Assembly (NCBI RefSeq): GCF_026262505.1
Contig: NW_026529101.1
Span: forward strand, 1 to 57,747
Length of the DNA stretch: 57,747 nucleotides
Direction of reading: 5' to 3'
From: Trichomonas vaginalis G3
Taxonomy: Eukaryota > Parabasalia > Trichomonadida > Trichomonadidae
Below are positions 45,691 through 55,059 of the stretch, one piece after another (position 1 is the first letter of the stretch; every line of letters begins with the position of its first letter). Under the pieces are notes generated by a model. It saw only the letters and a list, made by a program, of their open reading frames with translations, had not been told where the DNA came from and made no database searches. The position numbers and the translations under genes were made by a program.

Positions 45691-45937
45691 TCCGACGTAC
45701 CACCAACCGAGTCCATTCCCAAACCAGAGGAACCTAAAGCACCAGCCCCTGCACCTCAGTTCCAGCAAGTACCTCCGAATTACTACCAATTTCCACCTCA
45801 AGGTTACTACCCACCCCAGCAATTCCAATTCCAATCTCAGTCCAAGAGAGACCAAGACTTCGAAGAAGGTCTGAACCGTTTACGCAAAGAGTATGCTACA
45901 GCTCCAATTGAGAGAAAGTTGTTCCCGGACCAAAAAA
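45688..45937 (+). CDS. Pro/Gln/Tyr-rich protein, partial
   Basis: MSDVPPTESIPKPEEPKAPA, then QFPPQGYYPPQQFQF, then a helical part EEGLNRLRKEYATAPIERKL. The similarity to element B style stops at module M10. It recalls the Pro/Gln-rich protein of element C (55060-57604). Confidence 0.45.
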
Positions 45938-46010
45938 TAATGTTTAGGGTAGATGGTTAGATCTAACCTCTTTTTTCACCTGTTTTTTCACCTGTTTTTT
46001 CACCCTCTTG
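45938..46010 (-). repeat. Intergenic module M10, mixed form
   Basis: GTTAGATCTAAC combined with TTTTTTCACCTG-type halves, so the two module forms are joined in one. Confidence 0.8.
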
Positions 46011-46033
46011 AATTTTCATGAATTTTATATATT

Positions 46034-46377
46034 AATGTTTTCGTTAAGCCACTTTGTGCCGTCAGTCAGTCAGTCAGTCAGTCAGTTTAGGAAAGACTTT
46101 AGAAAGTTGTTGGAAAATAAGTCCTGGGAAGAGTATTATAAGGCATTTTGTGAAGAATATAGCAACCGCCGGAATTCGGACTGTTGCTTTTTATACAAAA
46201 TTCATGCAGGAAATTCTTGAGTTTTGGTTGAAAGAATACGGTGGAGCCAAAAGTGGCTTGACCTCAAAACAAGCATTTTATGAGCTTACAAAGGGTGTTA
46301 TGAATGAATTCAAAGGTATTTACATACATCCTGACCTCGTTCATTTTGTTGCTGAATTCAGCAAAAATAATGTTTAG
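46034..46377 (+). pseudogene. Second KilA-N family, partial copy
   Basis: Starts MFSLSHFVPSVSQSV with a (CAGT)5 run at about 46064-46085. KilA-N core FKGIYIHPDLVHFVAEF at the end, stopping at module M11. Related to 26056-26520. Broken, about one break, and partial. Confidence 0.65.
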
Positions 46378-46412
46378 GGTAGATGGTTAGATCTAACCCG
46401 ATTTCTACCCTC
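46363..46412 (-). repeat. Intergenic module M11
   Basis: AAAATAATGTTTAGGGTAGA, GTTAGATCTAAC, ATTTCTACCCTC. Confidence 0.8.
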
Positions 46413-46429
46413 ATGAATTTTCATGAATT

Positions 46430-46499
46430 TCCTTAAGATAGAAAAAATAAAGTTAGTTTTATTTTTATTTATTTTTTTATTTTGTATAAAAGAACAGAA
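46430..46499 (+). promoter_or_regulatory. T-tract promoter-like leader of the 311-aa gene
   Basis: TTCCTTAAGATAGAAAAAAT, AAGTTAGTTTTATTTTTATT, T tract, TTTTGTATAAAAGAACAGAA. The same 70 bp recurs before the KilA-N gene at 47705-47779. Confidence 0.55.
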
Positions 46500-47435
46500 A
46501 TGTCAACAATCGGCACAACAACAATTCAAACAACAGCACCAAACTCGTTAGTCATGAATCCAACATCTATGTTAGTAGAAATGAAAAGCTTCATTCCTTC
46601 TTCATTTACTTTCGAAACAGAAATACAAAGAATAAAGCAGGAACTTTTAACAAGTAATTTAGACTGTAGTGCGAAAGATGAAACAAATGAACAGTATCTT
46701 TATGAAATGGAGGACCTCATCGACCATTTGCCTAAACTACCTGAAATTCAGCAGCAAAAGCTCACTATTCCTGAATTCGACGAAATTGAAGTCAAAGCAA
46801 CTGACTCAGTAGAAATAAAGAAGTTCATACGAAAGGTAAATTATGAATTCCTTGGTTTTCATTGCAACCATAAAGTTATGGACAAAGATTGCGACATGGT
46901 ATATAAGAACATCTCTGACATATATAAATCTGGGGAGTTTAAGACATACGACAACTTTGTTTCATTAGCTGCAAAATGTGTATGGCAGATAAGAGATAAA
47001 GATAGAAGAGGTAAGGTATGGAATGAACAGATAAAACCAACTGCTTCAGATTTAAAGAAAACCATTGACGCCTTTGTTGTTTTAGCAGGTAAGGTTTCAG
47101 AATATAACGCAAAAATGAACCCGCAATGTTCTAAATGTAAAGCAGCAATTAGGAAATATAACTACTCAGTCAAAGAGATAGAAAGAATGCAAAACGACTA
47201 TGCAGACTTAAAGAAAGAAGCAGAGAAGCCGGTAGAAGATAAAATGAACATGTTAGAATTTCTGAACAAAAACTATCCAACTGCTGACGATTTCCTTCTA
47301 TCTGATGTCAAGAAGAAGTATAAAGAAACTTTCGGTATTGTTAAAACATTCGATGTACTAAAAGAAGAAATAGAAGCTACAAAACTGTTTAGAGTCTCAC
47401 GAATTCATAACGTTTACCATGTGAAACTTTTATAA
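46500..47435 (+). CDS. Unknown 311-aa protein, third copy
   Basis: Whole frame from MSTIGTTTIQ. Same family as 4670-5608 and 26634-27575, with the C-x2-C motif (PQCSKCKAAIRKY). The last residues differ (RVSRIHNVYHVKLL). It is the most diverged of the three, so the fragment is older than the A1/A2 duplication. T-tract leader upstream at 46430-46499. Function unknown. Confidence 0.65.
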   Translation: MSTIGTTTIQTTAPNSLVMNPTSMLVEMKSFIPSSFTFETEIQRIKQELLTSNLDCSAKDETNEQYLYEMEDLIDHLPKLPEIQQQKLTIPEFDEIEVKATDSVEIKKFIRKVNYEFLGFHCNHKVMDKDCDMVYKNISDIYKSGEFKTYDNFVSLAAKCVWQIRDKDRRGKVWNEQIKPTASDLKKTIDAFVVLAGKVSEYNAKMNPQCSKCKAAIRKYNYSVKEIERMQNDYADLKKEAEKPVEDKMNMLEFLNKNYPTADDFLLSDVKKKYKETFGIVKTFDVLKEEIEATKLFRVSRIHNVYHVKLL

Positions 47436-47441
47436 AATAAC

Positions 47442-47503
47442 TGGGGTAGAAATGAGGGTAGATATCGGGTTAGATCTAACCATCTACCCTAAAATATATT
47501 TTT
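47442..47503 (+). repeat. Intergenic module M12
   Basis: GGGGTAGAAATGAGGGTAGA, GGGTTAGATCTAACC, CTACCCTAAAATATATTTTT. The outer halves GGGTAGA and TCTACCC also pair. Confidence 0.8.
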
Positions 47504-47621
47504 ATTGAATTCAGCAACAAAATTCTGAGTAAAATAATTTTTAGGGCATGTGTCAAACCGTTGAGTTTTCACAAAATTCCAAAAATAACGTTTACCATGT
47601 AAAACGTTTATAAAATAACTG
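47504..47621. other. Spacer fragment between modules M12 and M13
   Basis: Holds a reversed piece of the 4410-4606 spacer and a second short copy of the end of the 311-aa gene (ACCATGTAAAACGTTTATAA), the form in A1/A2. Looks like patchwork from repeated recombination. Confidence 0.55.
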
Positions 47622-47683
47622 GGGTAGAAATGAGGTGAAAAAAGAGGTGAAATCTCACCTCTTCACCTAAATTATATTTTTAT
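47622..47683 (+). repeat. Intergenic module M13, GTGA form
   Basis: GGTAGAAATGAGGTG, GGTGAAATCTCACC, TTCACCTAAATTATATTTTT. Confidence 0.8.
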
Positions 47684-47779
47684 TGAATTCAGCACAAAAA
47701 TCATGAATTTCCTTAAGATAGAAAAAATAAAGTTAGTTTTATTTTTATTTATTTTTTTATTTTGTATGTAAAGACAGAT

Positions 47780-48607
47780 ATGTCAACAACAGAGAACACA
47801 ACAACAGTTATAGTCCATGAAGCTATAAATGAAGAATACGAATACATACAATATAACAAACAGTTACGTCTCATTCGTTCGGTCAAAGACGATATGTACC
47901 AAATGCAAAGTATTTTGAATGCTCTTCGTTCTACAAAGCAAGCATATCATTGGTTTGAAAACCAACAGACAAAAGAACTTTTAGAAGAATTTCCTCATAT
48001 GATTGCTTCCCTCGGAAAACCGGGGGAAGAGATTCCGTACGAAAATCGCAAGAATTTGGCTCCTGGTTTGAAAGGTTATTATGTTCATAGACTTTTAGTA
48101 AATGCTGTAGCAATGTGGGCTTCACCTCGTTATGCTTGTTATATTTTCATGATGTTAGATGAACTATATAAAGCAGAACGTGAAGAGATGGAAAAGAAAC
48201 TTCATGCAAAAGATGAAGTCATTGAAGCAAAAGACAAAAGCATTCAGAAAAGAATACCACGTTCGGTACCAAAAGGAAAGGAAAAGAACTATCAGTATAT
48301 GATATATACTGAAGAGATGGAAAATGAAGAAGATAAAGATATGGTTATGTTGCATTTAGTCAGAAGAAACAACAAAAGCTTTTACAACCTTGCTAAGATT
48401 TACAAATCTGACAGAAATTGGTTCTATCGCGAAAACTTACCGATTTCAATGACCCCAAATGAAGATGTGAAACAAATAGTTCAAGATACGTTACCTCAAA
48501 CACACTATGATATGAAAGGTTGTACAATACTTACCTTCAAAGAAGACTTACCGCTACTGAAAGAAAAAATAACAGAGTATTTTGACAACTTCAAACAAGT
48601 AGGGTAG
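47780..48607 (+). CDS. KilA-N domain protein, third copy (275 aa)
   Basis: Whole frame from MSTTENTTTV, same length as 24426-25253 and the same domains: KilA-N core (YVHRLLVNAVAMWASPRYAC), charged helix, C-terminal NNKSFYNLAKIYKSDRNWFY domain. The hairpin seen at 3490-3513 is here at about 48007-48030 with one stem change. Ends at the junction with element C. Confidence 0.85.
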   Translation: MSTTENTTTVIVHEAINEEYEYIQYNKQLRLIRSVKDDMYQMQSILNALRSTKQAYHWFENQQTKELLEEFPHMIASLGKPGEEIPYENRKNLAPGLKGYYVHRLLVNAVAMWASPRYACYIFMMLDELYKAEREEMEKKLHAKDEVIEAKDKSIQKRIPRSVPKGKEKNYQYMIYTEEMENEEDKDMVMLHLVRRNNKSFYNLAKIYKSDRNWFYRENLPISMTPNEDVKQIVQDTLPQTHYDMKGCTILTFKEDLPLLKEKITEYFDNFKQVG

Positions 48608-49440
48608 ATGGAACATTTATTTTTATTGACTTTTTAACAATTTGAACTTTGTTTGCGTAGATATGAATTCTGAAAGAAGTATGAGGGTCTTGTATGACTT
48701 ATATACTTCTCCCATAGTTCAATGTCTGTCAAACTTACCTGCCATGGACTCTTTCATAAGTTCCATGAAATCGTCTTCGGACAATCCGGGGAAAAGATAA
48801 TGTCAGTAAGTATTCTTTTAACATCCTTACTTAAACTCTTTGCTGTCTGTACACAAATGACAACTGAGATGTTAAAGTGCCTAAGTTTCTTAAGAATTCG
48901 ACACATATTTTTTCTCTGTTCTTTTAACAAAGGATGAGAGGCGAAATCATCTAAGATAAGAAGACATCTATGAGGGTAAGTCTTCCAATTAAGATTGCTT
49001 TCTTCGAAATGTATTCTATCTCTTTCTGTTTGTTTCTGAAGTGTTTCTTCTTCTAATATTCTCTGCATTTCCTCATTTGGGTCTTTAAACTTAGAATTTA
49101 TATACTCATTTATAGCATTATACTTCAAAACTCTTCTTTGGTACTTCTTTATCCATCTAACAACTCAGTATCCTTTATACATACTAACTTAGACTTCTTT
49201 ATATATCTTTTGAACGAATTGACGGTTTGGTCAAATTGACCAGAAGTCGAACAAATAACAACTAACTCATAGAAATGGGTTCTTCTCATCTAGTTCTTGT
49301 TGTTGTGCAGCCATTTTAAGATAAGTGAAAGTCTTACCAGACCCGGGTGGTGCAATTGACCTGTTATACCATTCTGAGCAAATAAGAACTTGTCATGTAT
49401 AGGCTTTATCTGAGCATTTTCTAACTTCACCTTGTTCTTG
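48603..49440 (-). pseudogene. A32/HerA-type packaging ATPase, second family (broken)
   Basis: Walker B in YPHRCLLILDDFASHPLL, followed by the helix KNMCRILKKLRHFNISVVIC typical of these ATPases. Only motif-level similarity to 34322-35209. Broken, about three breaks. Confidence 0.75.
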
Positions 49441-49526
49441 TTTTAAAACATTCTCAAATTTTTGTCAATGTCAGAACTTTTTTTCTAACATATTTTTAGA
49501 AAAATTAAAATTTTTATCTTTAGAAA

Positions 49527-49972
49527 ATGTCTAGCGATTTCGCTATCTATATTCGAGACAAGCTTTTTGACAGCAAAACATCTGTCGACCATAAAATCTT
49601 ACATAGTGTAAACAAGAAAGGTGAATTGTTCTAAAGTTCTGTTTCTGGGAATATGACAAGAACCATAAAACATTACAAGAGCAGTCTTAAAATTTGTCAA
49701 TGACAGACTTGTTGACAGAAATGACGCCGATTGGAAAGATGAAGTCCAACAAGTTCTTAGAATGCAAAGAAGACACATGCGCTGTTCTTGAAGATGAAAT
49801 AGAAAACAGAATAGATGAGCTATTAAAGGACAAAGAACTTTTACATAAATATGGTTCTGAGAAATTTGACGTCTCACCACCAGAAAAGAAGAAGAAAGAA
49901 AAGAAAGAGAAAAAAGAAGAAGAGAAGAAAGAACCTGAACCAGTTCCAGAGAAAAAGAAATTTGACATGTAA
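49527..49972 (+). pseudogene. Unknown plus-strand gene with Lys/Glu-rich C-terminus (broken)
   Basis: Begins MSSDFAIYIRDKLFDSKTSV; the open part 49694-49972 reads LLTEMTPIGKMKSNKF, ILEDEIENRIDELLKDKELL-like helices (VLEDEIENRIDELLKD) and then a run of K and E. About one or two breaks. Not recognised. Confidence 0.5.
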
Positions 49973-49988
49973 AAATAAAATTTTATTT

Positions 49989-50408
49989 TTAGAACATTTC
50001 TGGGTCAATGTCAATGTTCTCTTCCTCTTTAGGAGTAAACACTGGCTTAGACTCTAAAATCTTTTTACCCAATTTACCTTGAACTTCTACAACTTTAGAC
50101 TCATAGTATTCATAGTCGTCTGTCTTCTTTGATTCATAAGGTATAACAAGTTTGTATGCTTTGCCTTCTTTAAGGTTTGAGAACCTTCTGTCAAAACTTT
50201 CTTTGACTGTTAACAAACCTTCTATGTCTAAGTCTTCAAATTTCGCACCATTTTTAGTCACAACAGCAAACTTAACTGGTTCGATGTTCCAAACTTTGCT
50301 GAATGAAGACTTTTCAAAATGGTAGAAGTAAACATTCAAATATGTGAATGGGTCTAGTTCTTCTTTAAGTCCTGACATGTACTTATTTACTGAGATGAAT
50401 TTTGCCAT
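49989..50408 (-). CDS. Unknown 139-aa protein, element C
   Basis: One of the few whole frames in C. MAKFISVNKYMSGLKEELDP; beta-rich centre (VKFAVVTKNGAKFEDLDIEG, KAYKLVIPYESKKTDDYEYY), acidic end NIDIDPEMF. The shape suggests a single-strand-binding or processivity-type small protein, but no family is recognised. Confidence 0.55.
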   Translation of the reverse strand: MAKFISVNKYMSGLKEELDPFTYLNVYFYHFEKSSFSKVWNIEPVKFAVVTKNGAKFEDLDIEGLLTVKESFDRRFSNLKEGKAYKLVIPYESKKTDDYEYYESKVVEVQGKLGKKILESKPVFTPKEEENIDIDPEMF

Positions 50409-50445
50409 CTTTTCTATCGGATAAAAAAATATTTTTTTTTAAAAT

Positions 50446-51690
50446 TTACTCAGAAAAAATTTTCTTTGTATATACACCATTCTGAACATCTAAAAGACTT
50501 TTGACATTTGCCAAGAATGTTCGTTTAGAAGCTGCCATATAACCATATTCTTGACAATATTGTTTATATTCATCATATAAAGACCTTTCATCTAATGACA
50601 CAAAGTCGCTTTCTTCTATGAACAGTTCATATACACTCTTGTTTGCTTCTAACAATGTTTGTCTCTCTTCTGTATGTGGAATTTGTCTTGGATTGAACTT
50701 AGAAATATCTAATGTCATGAAATATGAGAACAAGTGGTTGTAAAAGTCAGATGTCAAAGTTTCTGCTAAGTCGTCAAAATATTCTGTATCTTGCATATGA
50801 GAATCTGACGTTCTGACAACTACATATCTTCTGTCAGAACTTTCTAACTTCATCGGAACAGCATTGTTTGAAACCATAATGAAGTTTGCAACATTTTCAC
50901 AAACTCTTTGGTCTTTATACTTTCTTTCAACAACTCCAACTTTGTCTGTTATAAGACTCTTCAAAGCATCTGAGTTCAAAACTTTTGTTGTATCTATACT
51001 TTGAAGTTCATTGCAAACTATAAGTTTTATATTCTCTATTGAGGAGTTAAACTTGCCACAGATGTTTTCTAAGTTTGCCATATTGGGTTCGAATAACCTT
51101 CTAACAGTTTGCATAAGATATCTGTAAAGAATGTGTTTCTTACCAGTTCCTTGTTTCCAATTATAATGAGAGCAGTTTCATTTTTTAGCACTTGGATGTT
51201 GTAAGATGTTTGCAAACCAACATAAGATATACTCATAAACCTTTTCGTTTCCATTGCATATAATTTCTTTGACATGGTCTAACCAAGCTTCTATAATACT
51301 GTGTTTCCATTCTACTTGTTCATATTTATATCCAGTGAAGATAGAATAGAAGTTTGGAGAAGGTGTATAAAACTTTATACCACGAACTGAAAAATCTTCT
51401 AACTTTGACAATAAGATATCCCAAGCATCTAACATCTTCATTCCAACTTGTACAACTTTTATTTTCTTAAGTTTCTGTCTACATTCTTGTTTCAGGACAC
51501 TATTGTTGCTCCTTGGTTTGTTAAAGACAACATCCCATTCTTTCATGACATAACATTCTGGGGCAGAGTCAACATAAATGACTAAACGTTTTCAAATTCT
51601 CGACTGCTTTGTTATAGTCTCTAAATGGACACATATTTCTGAATGCTTGGAAGTCATAAAAATCTGAAACATCTATTCTGTATATTTTAT
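50446..51690 (-). pseudogene. SF3 (D5-like) helicase (broken)
   Basis: Typical features of viral primase-helicases: upstream part with KVYEYILCWFANILQHP, a P-loop region LIIIGNKE, then FIMVSNNAVPMKLESSDRRY (sensor/arginine region) and a C-terminal KSVYELFIEESDFV winged-helix-like tail. Such helicases unwind DNA in virophages, Polinton-like viruses and NCLDV. About three breaks. Confidence 0.8.
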
Positions 51691-51717
51691 AAAAAATAAA
51701 AAAAATATTATTTTTTT

Positions 51718-52395
51718 ATTCTTGACTTTGTTGTTCCATTTGTGCATTTGTTGTTCTTGAGCTATTTGTTGTTGAAGTTGTTCTTGTAATACAATACTTC
51801 ACCAGTTGCATCTTCCAATTCGAAACTTTCTGCCGTCATTGACAAATACATAGGACATAAAAGTTTTACAAGAACAAAGTTTGCGTCAACTAATGTCAAC
51901 GTTATACTTGCCAAAGTGTTTGAGTTCACTAAGGTTGAAAATTCTGCATTCGAATGAACAATAGGCAAAACCAGCAGAGAAAGTATTGTTTATACGCATA
52001 AGTATCTTTTGGTCATAATAGTTTCTGTCGACATTCGAATAACACTTTGAACCTAAGTTTGAAACAATATATAAGATTGGTGTGCTTAATGTCAATGGAA
52101 TAGACATTCCTTGTATGACACCTTTTCCTGTTATAGGAAACTGTTGGTAGTAAAAACCAGAAATAAGTTTTGTATTATAGCTCATATCGTTTATAGTAAA
52201 CTCAGTCGGACATCCAAACATAATGAAACCTGCTCTAGTTGCAGCACATGTTACACCCGTACTTAAAGTATTAAATAAGTCAACAAAACCTGTTGGTGGT
52301 ATATCTGAGTAAGTATCTTCAAAGGAGTATTTTTTACCATTCACAACAATAAAGTCTTCTGGTGTCAAAAGAGCAAAACAGGCTTTAGTCGTCAT
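51718..52395 (-). pseudogene. Probable virion protein related in layout to the 258-aa gene (broken)
   Basis: Starts MTTKACFALLTPEDFIVVNG. Beta-rich, with IPLTLSTPILYIVSNLGSKC and later SITLTLVDANFVLVKL, comparable with KSVPYVCYGNCLYIESKIAN and MQFRLVDFQGEPVEL of 9965-10741. Gln-rich tail. About one break. Confidence 0.5.
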
Positions 52396-52497
52396 TGTGT
52401 TTAAGGTTTATTTACAATATCGTCTTGAGGGACTTTGTAAGTTTGTTGTTATAGAATTATATGACTCAGGCGTTTTTAGTCGTAATAGTATAAACCA

Positions 52498-53098
52498 TTA
52501 TGTCTTCTGCCATTTACTTAGCAAATTAAATTTTAATGAAATGTTGTGGTCGTCAAATATTTTTATAACGTCTGGGAAACTATATTTTAAGTTCAACGTT
52601 TCACCTCCTTTCATAACGTATATCTTGTCAATGACATTATATGAAACACCACAGCAACTAATGTCGGGTTCTATTATTTTGATGTTTATATCGTCTGCCT
52701 CTGTCAAAAGTTTCAATAGTTCTTTCAAAACTTCATGAGGTGCAATGACATATGAGTTCACTTTTACAGGGTTGTGTTCGACCAAGTTTAACATTATACT
52801 TAAAGCTTGACAAAATCTTCTCCTGAGTTTGAAGTTTGTCTTTAAGTTGTTGGTAGTCATTTCGAATATCTGCAACAGAACTTAAGTCTCTGCTAACTTC
52901 AGGATATGTTGGTTCTTTTACAGGAACAATTGTTATACCATCTTCGTCTTCGTATGGTTTCCCCACTTCAACATCTCTGTCTTTGACATTGACAACAACA
53001 CTTTGACTGTTTGTTTGAGTTGGTGAATTTAACTTCACATCTGCCACCGCCATTAAACCTTTTGAAACACTTACGCTTCTATTTTTCGGAAATGACAT
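52498..53098 (-). pseudogene. ECCG-family protein, element C (broken)
   Basis: Starts MSFPKNRSVSVSKGLMAVAD with a Ser/Thr/Asn-rich N-terminus and ends with a domain holding IKIIEPDISCCGVSYNVIDK. Matches the layout of 11034-11648 and 33257-33898, including divergence from a plus-strand gene over an 18-bp spacer with TTAGAATAAAA. About two breaks. Confidence 0.6.
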
Positions 53099-53116
53099 TT
53101 TACTTAGAATAAAAAG

Positions 53117-53535
53117 ATGGACGTATTCGGATATCTTATTGAATTGAAGCAGAACAAAGTTTATACTCACAAACAATACAAATACATTGACAGAATAGTT
53201 CTTTACACAACAATGGAAAATGTTATAGAATAGCAATATTTGCTGAACCAAAATATTTTCATAAAGCAAAGAAAGTTGGTATAACTGAAATGGTGAAAGT
53301 TCTTGAAGCAGACAAAAATATAACTTCAAAACTGACCGATATTACTAAAGAAAAGTTTATAATACAATATTATGTCAAAACTGGCGTATTGTCAATATTT
53401 GACGGAGAGAAGTCAATTCAAGAACAACTTACTGACCTGCTGCCAAAATCTACTCGATGGAAGCTGTCGTTATGCCAATTTGAGGAGCCCCAGCAGGTTT
53501 CATCGAACGAATCTTCAAAAGAGCATCTTCCGTGA
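53117..53535 (+). pseudogene. Unknown protein divergent from the ECCG gene (broken)
   Basis: MDVFGYLIELKQNKVYTHKQ, later VKVLEADKNITSKLTDITKE and IIQYYVKTGVLSIFDGEKSI. In the position of the 133-aa gene of A1/A2. Overlaps the end of the capsid gene. About one break. Not recognised. Confidence 0.5.
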
Positions 53536-55030
53536 AAAGTGCTATTGGTTTTGTAAACTTCTTTGCTCTCAATTCATCTGGACTGTCTCTGTCACCAGTA
53601 TATTGTATTTGAACTGTACCAACAGTTGAAATACCACCCATAAAGTCTTCTGAGTCAGCAAATGGAATGCCAAGCCAAAAGTTTGAACGGTCTCCATTTG
53701 TATATTGAGTTTTTTGACCTCCTGTATGAGTCCATACTTTCACATATGGCATAATAGAACTTTGCATTTCAGGGTTAATGGTTGTTGTGAAGTTGTTGTT
53801 AAAGTTCATAGCATCTAATGTCAAGTTGTATGACCTCATATCCTCAACTGTAGAATATTCTTCTCTTGGATAATATTTACCATCTATGTTTATATGATAT
53901 TTAATACCAGGGTTGTAGAAACAAGAATAGTCATTTATAGTTCGTCTGAACAGTACAAACATAGTATCTGCATGTTTCATTGCAGTTGTTAAAGCAATAT
54001 CTGTTCTTGCACCTGGGTCAGCACTTTGGTTTCCAACTTCACCTGCAAAGTCTTTGACAGATATTTGGTGTATAGGGAACATAAGTGGAACTGCAATATA
54101 TTTGGCAGCTAAAGCATTTGAAATATCTGGGTCCAACATATAAACGGCAAGTCTGCTTTCTATTCTCTTGCATTCAAACTGTTCGCATGTGAACTTAACT
54201 GGGTCCCAAGCATCTCCAGCAGCATTGAAATAATAGTTTACTTCAGTGTTGAGGTTTGAGAAACCAAAGTCTAAGTCAACTTTGTCTTTGCAAAAGTCAC
54301 AGAACTTGGCTCCACCAGTTCCAGCTACAGTAATGCTGAATGGGTCTTGTGTTGGTGCAATGACTAAGTTATTTTTGCTTGGAGTAAGTTCGATAGAAAT
54401 TTTTCCTGCCCAGTTGGCAAGTATCTTAAAAACCTGAAGATGAGGAAAGATGACAAAGGAACTCTAAGTTTCAGTTTTACTTTAGTGGCAGCAGTTCCAT
54501 CTGAACCAGAAATGTTAACATAAACTCTGGAACGTTAGGGTCAAGTCTTCTTATTTTTCAATAGTTGCATACTGGTCTGTTTGTTCTCTAGCTTGTGGTT
54601 GTACTGAGTTTCTCAAAGCGAACCATTCATAGTTTGCCCATGTTACTGTTTGAACTAAGTCAGAGTTAGAATATATCTTATATCCCATGAAAACTTCTGG
54701 AGCATATTGGTATCCGACATAGAAAATTCCATTGCAACCTTTCTTGTCAGACAACTTGGCAGAAGGTTTTATTTCAATGTCTTGTTCCACGTATAAGAAT
54801 GAGTTGTCAATAGAAATAATATGAAACCTGTCGCAAGCAATATCGACTGTTGTTGAAGAACCTTCTCCAAACTCACCTACGTTTCCATAAGAAACAGCAG
54901 TTGTATATTTGTAAGTTCCAGGAACTATTTCTGACCTTCTAATGGCATTGTCGCATTCGTTATACCATTCGGAAACATTTCCGTTCATGGCATCCAAAAC
55001 TGTTGGCGTTATATTCTGAGCGGCGTACAT
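53450..55030 (-). pseudogene. Double-jelly-roll major capsid protein (broken)
   Basis: N-terminal jelly-roll part: FHIISIDNSFLYVEQDIEIK, GIFYVGYQYAPEVFMGYKIY, SNSDLVQTVTWANYEWFALR. C-terminal part: LMFPIHQISVKDFAG, TMFVLFRRTINDY, GIKYHINIDGKYYPREEYST, NFWLGIPFADSEDFMGGI, TKPIALFTEDALLKIRSMKP. This is the hexon-like capsid protein of Polinton-type elements and forms the icosahedral shell. About three breaks. Confidence 0.85.
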
Positions 55031-55059
55031 TTCATATGGGTAAAAAATATAGAATAGTT

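Larger units (their letters stand above)
37672..45937. mobile_element. Maverick/Polinton element B
   Basis: A more distant relative of A: its own fibre, integrase, amphipathic protein, polymerase and two YPxRW/KAIG proteins. Most frames look whole. One or two breaks are apparent and it is incomplete as a unit. Similarity to A is visible only at motif level, so B separated long before the A1/A2 duplication. Confidence 0.75.
45938..48607 (+). mobile_element. Inverted A-lineage fragment between B and C
   Basis: Contains modules M10-M13, part of the second KilA-N gene, a 312-aa family gene and a KilA-N gene, all on the plus strand. In A2 the transcription order is 313-aa gene, second KilA-N, KilA-N. 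Here it is second KilA-N, 311-aa gene, KilA-N. A rearranged fragment. Confidence 0.75.

Noticed and set aside
45304-45855. Overlapping ORFs rich in FSLCPENFFLS and similar
   Set aside because: Shadows of the 73-bp repeat block; only the 119-aa part and the Pro-rich gene have protein-like composition.
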